This document shows, one piece after another, positions 60,370-64,000 of a stretch of 64,000 nt of DNA. The DNA comes from Pseudopedobacter sp039918235. Its GTDB lineage: Bacteria; Bacteroidota; Bacteroidia; Sphingobacteriales; Sphingobacteriaceae. A program made the position numbers and the translations under genes. Positions within the stretch are counted from its first letter, which is position 1. Each line of letters begins with the position of its first letter. The stretch covers positions 1 through 64,000 of the forward strand of contig JBDSHZ010000083.1 in assembly GCA_039918235.1 (NCBI GenBank). Reading direction: 5' to 3'. Under the pieces are notes generated by a model, which was given only the letters and a program-made list of their open reading frames with translations, did no database searches and had not been told where the DNA came from.

Positions 60370-60918
60370 ATGTCAGAAATAAAAGTAGCATCGAGATACG
60401 CAAAGTCACTAATGGATTTGGCTTTAGAGCAAAAAGCTTTAGAGGAGATTAAAGTAGACATGCAACTTTTTGTAAATACGCTTAGAGCAAATTCTGAATT
60501 GCAAGCGGTGGTAAAGAATCCAATTATTCCTTTGGGAAAGAAAAATGCGATTTTAAAAGCTATTTTCGGGGAAAAAATTCATACTGTAACTGCTGCGTTT
60601 TTAAAGATTGTAGTGGATAAAGGTAGAGCAGAAATTATTTACGGCACCGCTAAAGAATTTTTAAACCAATATAACCAATACAAAAATATTGTCACCGCAA
60701 AAATTGTTTCTGCCGTTGCATTAAATGACAACGCAAGAGCGGAAATCATGAGCAAAGTGAAAGCAGTAACTGGTGGTGAGGTGATTTTAAAAGAAACTGT
60801 TGATGCTGATTTAATCGGTGGATTTATTTTAACAGTTGGCGATAAACAGTTTGACAGTAGTATTGCCACTAGCTTAAGCAGAGTAAAAAAAGAATTTACC
60901 CAAAAGGTAATTGCTTAG
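60370..60918 (+). CDS. atpH: F0F1 ATP synthase subunit delta
   Basis: 182 residues with the delta/OSCP pattern: N-terminal helical domain (VASRYAKSLMDLALEQKALEEI) and C-terminal GGFILTVGDKQFDSSIATSL. Delta links the b-subunit stalk to the top of F1. The length is normal. Confidence 0.96.
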   Translation: MSEIKVASRYAKSLMDLALEQKALEEIKVDMQLFVNTLRANSELQAVVKNPIIPLGKKNAILKAIFGEKIHTVTAAFLKIVVDKGRAEIIYGTAKEFLNQYNQYKNIVTAKIVSAVALNDNARAEIMSKVKAVTGGEVILKETVDADLIGGFILTVGDKQFDSSIATSLSRVKKEFTQKVIA

Positions 60919-60947
60919 TTTATAACAGGATTTAAATAGACACAGTT

Positions 60948-60959
60948 CGCCAGCTGGCG
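60948..60959. repeat. Perfect palindrome between atpH and atpA
   Basis: CGCCAGCTGGCG, a 12-bp GC-rich palindrome in an otherwise AT-rich gap of 74 bp. It resembles short GC palindromes scattered in related genomes. Confidence 0.4.
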
Positions 60960-60992
60960 GATTTAAAAAAATTAAATAATAAATAAAATAAG

Positions 60993-62573
60993 ATGGTAGA
61001 GGTAAGACCAGATGAAGTTTCGGCGATTTTACGTCAGCAATTATCAGGCTTTAAGTCAGAAACTGAATTAGAAGAGGTAGGTACAGTACTCCAAGTGGGT
61101 GACGGTATTGCCCGTGTTTATGGTTTAACTAAAGTACAAGCTGGAGAGCTGGTTGAATTTGAATCAGGCTTACAAGGGATTGTACTGAACTTGGAAGAAG
61201 ACAACGTGGGTGTGGTATTGTTGGGACAATCTGACGAGATTAAAGAAGGTGATACCATTAAACGTACTAAACGTATTGCATCTATCAATGTAGGTGAAGG
61301 GATGTGTGGCCGTGTGGTGAACACTTTGGGACAACCTATTGATGGTAAAGGACCAATTGCTGGTACAACTTACGAAATGCCTTTGGAGCGTAAAGCACCA
61401 GGTGTTATTTACCGTCAGCCAGTTACTGAGCCATTACAAACTGGTATCAAAGCTATTGATGCAATGATTCCGATTGGACGTGGACAGCGTGAGCTGGTTA
61501 TTGGTGACCGTCAAACAGGTAAGTCTGCCGTTTGTATCGATACCATTATCAATCAGAAAGAATTTTATGATGCAGGCCAGCCTGTATTCTGTATATATGT
61601 TGCCATTGGGCAAAAAGCAAGTACTGTTGCTAACGTTTTAAAAGCGTTGGAAGAAAAAGGAGCAATGGCTTATACCGTTATTGTTGCTGCTTCCGCTGCA
61701 GAACCTGCTCCAATGCAGTTTTACGCTCCGTTTGCTGGAGCTGCAATTGGTGAGTTTTTCCGTGATACAGGAAGACCTGCTTTAATTGTTTTTGATGATT
61801 TATCTAAACAAGCAGTTGCTTACCGCGAGGTTTCTTTATTATTGAAACGCCCTCCAGGACGTGAAGCTTACCCAGGTGATGTTTTTTATCTACACAGTCG
61901 TTTATTAGAAAGAGCTGCAAAAATTAACCAGAATGATTCAATTGCGCAAGCAATGAATGATTTGCCAGAGTCTATTAGAGGTATTGTAAAAGGTGGTGGT
62001 TCTTTAACTGCATTGCCAATTATCGAAACACAAGCTGGTGACGTTTCTGCTTATATCCCAACTAACGTAATTTCTATTACTGATGGTCAGATATTCTTAG
62101 AATCTAATTTGTTTAATGCAGGTGTACGTCCGGCTATTAACGTAGGTATTTCAGTATCTCGTGTAGGTGGTAACGCTCAAATTAAATCAATGAAGAAAGT
62201 TGCCGGTACCTTAAAATTAGACCAAGCAAGTTACCGTGAATTAGAGGCTTTCTCAAAATTCGGTTCTGATTTAGATGCATCAACAAAATTGGTTTTGGAT
62301 AAAGGTGCAAGAAACGTAGAGATTTTAAAGCAAGGTCAGTACTCTCCTGTTACAGTAGAAAAGCAGGTTGCAATTGTTTATGCAGGTGTTAAAAACCTAA
62401 TGAGAAATGTACCTGTAAATAAAATAAGAGAATTTGAATCAGAATATACTACACAATTAGAGCAACGTCATCCAGAAGTTTTAGCTGCCTTAAAAGCAGG
62501 TAAATTTGATGACAGCTTAACAAGTGTGCTAGAAACTGTAGCGAAGGAATTATCTGATAAATATATTAAGTAG
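60993..62573 (+). CDS. atpA: F0F1 ATP synthase subunit alpha
   Basis: 526 residues. The non-catalytic nucleotide-binding subunit of F1 carries the P-loop GDRQTGKSAV (about 171) and the alpha-subunit signature PAINVGISVSRVGG. Length and motifs are normal. It partners with the beta subunit (atpD), which is not encoded in this window. Confidence 0.98.
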   Translation: MVEVRPDEVSAILRQQLSGFKSETELEEVGTVLQVGDGIARVYGLTKVQAGELVEFESGLQGIVLNLEEDNVGVVLLGQSDEIKEGDTIKRTKRIASINVGEGMCGRVVNTLGQPIDGKGPIAGTTYEMPLERKAPGVIYRQPVTEPLQTGIKAIDAMIPIGRGQRELVIGDRQTGKSAVCIDTIINQKEFYDAGQPVFCIYVAIGQKASTVANVLKALEEKGAMAYTVIVAASAAEPAPMQFYAPFAGAAIGEFFRDTGRPALIVFDDLSKQAVAYREVSLLLKRPPGREAYPGDVFYLHSRLLERAAKINQNDSIAQAMNDLPESIRGIVKGGGSLTALPIIETQAGDVSAYIPTNVISITDGQIFLESNLFNAGVRPAINVGISVSRVGGNAQIKSMKKVAGTLKLDQASYRELEAFSKFGSDLDASTKLVLDKGARNVEILKQGQYSPVTVEKQVAIVYAGVKNLMRNVPVNKIREFESEYTTQLEQRHPEVLAALKAGKFDDSLTSVLETVAKELSDKYIK

Positions 62574-62582
62574 CAAGACAAA

Positions 62583-62627
62583 AGTATCAAGTATCAAGAC
62601 CTTATAAGCGTCTTGATACTTGATACT
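62583..62627. repeat. 18-bp perfect inverted repeat between atpA and atpG
   Basis: AGTATCAAGTATCAAGAC (62583-62600) pairs perfectly with 62610-62627 around a nine-base loop, ending 12 bases before the atpG start codon. It is built from the repeated word AAGTATC. Confidence 0.8.
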
Positions 62628-62639
62628 CGATACTAAAAA

Positions 62640-63524
62640 ATGGCAAATTTAAAAGAAGTAAGAATCAGGATCACATCGGTAAGCTCTACGCAGCAGATTA
62701 CTAAAGCTATGAAAATGGTTTCGGCTGCTAAGTTAAAAAGAGCAACCAATGCTATTGTTCAGCTACGTCCTTATGCCAATAAATTGAAAGAGATTTTAGC
62801 TAATCTTTCTGCCAGTTTAGAAGATGGTGTTTCGGTTTTCACTCAGGAACGTGAAGTTAAAAATGTACTGGTAATTGTGGTGACTTCTAACCGTGGTTTG
62901 GCGGGTGCTTTTAATATGAATGCCATAAAAGCCGCTAACAATCTAATTTCTGAAAAATACAGCTCTTTCCAGAAAAGCGGGAATTTACATGTTGTTGCCA
63001 TAGGAAAAAAAGCACAGGATTATTACGAAAAGCGTAAATACAATATTATTGGAAACAACAATGAAGTATTTAGTGCCTTAAATTTCGAGAATGTTTCTTT
63101 GATTACCGAAGCCATTATGAAAGGTTTTGAAGATGGCAAATACGATAAAGTAGAGTTAGTTTACAATCAGTTTAAAAATGCAGCAATGCAGATTTTAACT
63201 ACAGAACAACTTTTACCAGTTCCAAAACCTGAGAAAACAACGGAGGCGCAAAGCAACCAAGTTGATTATATTTTGGAACCATCACAAGAGGAAATTGTAG
63301 AAGAGTTGATTCCTAAAAATATTAAAATACAGCTTTACAAAGCAGTTTTAGATTCTCATGCTTCAGAACATGGCGCAAGAATGACTGCTATGGACAAAGC
63401 GACCGATAATGCCGGTGATTTGTTAAAGAAGCTTAAATTGGCTTACAACCAAGCCCGTCAAGCTGCCATTACCACAGAGCTTTCTGAGATTGTAAGTGGT
63501 GCTGCTGCATTATCAAACGGATAA
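62640..63524 (+). CDS. atpG: F0F1 ATP synthase subunit gamma
   Basis: 294 residues. The gamma subunit is the rotating shaft of F1. The N-terminal helix begins MANLKEVRIRITSVSSTQQI, VVTSNRGLAGAFN follows in the middle, and the C-terminal helix has the signature SEHGARMTAMDKATDNAGDL. Length and pattern are normal. It is the last gene of the operon before a strong terminator. Confidence 0.97.
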   Translation: MANLKEVRIRITSVSSTQQITKAMKMVSAAKLKRATNAIVQLRPYANKLKEILANLSASLEDGVSVFTQEREVKNVLVIVVTSNRGLAGAFNMNAIKAANNLISEKYSSFQKSGNLHVVAIGKKAQDYYEKRKYNIIGNNNEVFSALNFENVSLITEAIMKGFEDGKYDKVELVYNQFKNAAMQILTTEQLLPVPKPEKTTEAQSNQVDYILEPSQEEIVEELIPKNIKIQLYKAVLDSHASEHGARMTAMDKATDNAGDLLKKLKLAYNQARQAAITTELSEIVSGAAALSNG

Positions 63525-63567
63525 TTTAAAGAGTTTAAAGCATAAGGCTTAATGCCGAAAGCTTAGG

Positions 63568-63603
63568 AACCTCAATCATGATAAATGATTGAGGTTTTTT
63601 TTA
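63568..63603 (+). terminator. Rho-independent terminator after atpG
   Basis: AACCTCAATCAT pairs perfectly with ATGATTGAGGTT and is followed by a run of about eight T residues. Confidence 0.85.
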
Positions 63604-63683
63604 TTCATATCTCTTCAATATAAAAATCTCGGATTATTGAATATTTTATAATCCAAGGATTTACTCAAGCATAAAATTAATCC

Positions 63684-63720
63684 CAAAAAAAACACCCAAA
63701 ACTTTACGCTTTGGATGTTT
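63684..63720 (-). terminator. Terminator of the partial gene at the window edge
   Basis: On the minus strand AACATCCAAA pairs with TTTGGGTGTT (one G-T pair) and is followed by about eight T residues, 20 bp after the stop codon at 63742. Confidence 0.65.
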
Positions 63721-63741
63721 GGGTTATCAATTGTTAAATGT

Positions 63742-64000
63742 TTACTTTTTCAGAGTAATAGTTGTAGGGACGGTGTTTGAAAATTGAATGGATTGGTTAT
63801 TTAAATTAAGATTGGTAATATCTAGCTTCCCACAGCAGGATTCAGCAATAAATTTAGTTTCTACTTTAAGTGAATCAGGCGTTGTGGATGCAAAATAAAT
63901 CACAAATTCATCCGTACCAAAAGTTTCGAACCTGATAAACTTATTAGACTTATCAGTACTATCAACTGATAGATCGATATTCTTCTTTAAACGAGTACTA
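63742..64000 (-). CDS. C-terminal part of an unknown protein (partial)
   Basis: The minus-strand frame is open from the window edge and stops with TAA at 63742-63744, giving 85 residues. They include KFIRFETFGTDEFVIYFAST, an AESCCGKLDI segment with adjacent cysteines, and the end SIQFSNTVPTTITLKK. The alternating hydrophobic pattern suggests beta strands, as in a secreted or lipoprotein beta-sandwich. The N-terminus is outside the window and no family was recognised. Confidence 0.6.
   Translation of the reverse strand, partial: STRLKKNIDLSVDSTDKSNKFIRFETFGTDEFVIYFASTTPDSLKVETKFIAESCCGKLDITNLNLNNQSIQFSNTVPTTITLKK

Overview
The window is chromosomal DNA of a Bacteroidota bacterium, most likely of the Sphingobacteriaceae (Pedobacter-like). 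The evidence is a complete gldK-gldL-gldM-gldN gliding/type IX secretion cluster, a SprE/PorW-type TPR lipoprotein, DUF4271, an ATP synthase operon with AtpZ and a long AtpB but no atpD/atpC, few Shine-Dalgarno sequences, and TAnnTTTG-type promoter boxes. The DNA is AT-rich, and many intergenic gaps are filled with short word repeats and hairpins. No rRNA, tRNA or CRISPR array was recognised.

Layout. 0-4.3 kb: YceI, a LysE-type exporter, a sensor-less histidine kinase overlapping a 7-TM protein, and a small protein with a CPPPNGGC tail. 4.3-12 kb: an assimilatory sulfate-reduction cluster on the minus strand, read nitrite/sulfite reductase, CobA, a siroheme-synthase/TSUP fusion, [4Fe-4S] APS reductase, CysD, CysN, with an intrinsic-terminator hairpin just before the first gene. 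12-16.4 kb: a Fic protein, an Rrf2 regulator, OsmC, MetZ and a four-helix-bundle (IVP) protein. 16.4-34.9 kb: housekeeping and mixed genes (uvrA, an ECF sigma factor, serS, rsmI, lnt, a second fic behind three 71-bp repeats, MOSC, a UbiA-like protein, a phosphoesterase, a MoxR/VWA pair, fasciclin, an SDR, hemW). 34.9-42.3 kb: a 7.4-kb decayed integrative element inserted at the hemW start codon. Both ends carry the 11-bp core CCTGCCATGTT and clusters of TGTTACT arm-type sites; inside are an integrase remnant and cargo (TetR, a Tat-exported epoxide hydrolase, a VOC protein, Crp, a periplasmic metallo-beta-lactamase-fold hydrolase, an SDR). 42.6-56.3 kb: DUF4271, HemD, GldKLMN, UvrC, PBP1A and SprE/PorW. 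56.4-63.5 kb: an M23 peptidase, bactofilin and the ATP synthase operon (atpZ, an AtpI-like gene, B, E, F, H, A, G), with inverted repeats in the gaps from atpB to atpG.

How the genes work together. The 4-16 kb block takes sulfate through APS, without PAPS, to sulfite and sulfide, makes its own siroheme, and feeds sulfur to homocysteine (MetZ). GldKLMN with SprE form the core and periplasmic parts of the type IX secretion/gliding motor. Inside the island each regulator has matching DNA sites: the TetR gene and its divergently spaced hydrolase target share AGAC-type inverted repeats, and the Crp protein, whose recognition helix reads RETLSR, is followed by a GTGA-N6-TCAC site before the next gene. 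The points most worth checking are the element at hemW, the small-protein/7-TM/kinase set, the 71-bp repeats before fic, the dispersed hairpin elements that have extended reading frames, and the terminator between atpE and atpF.
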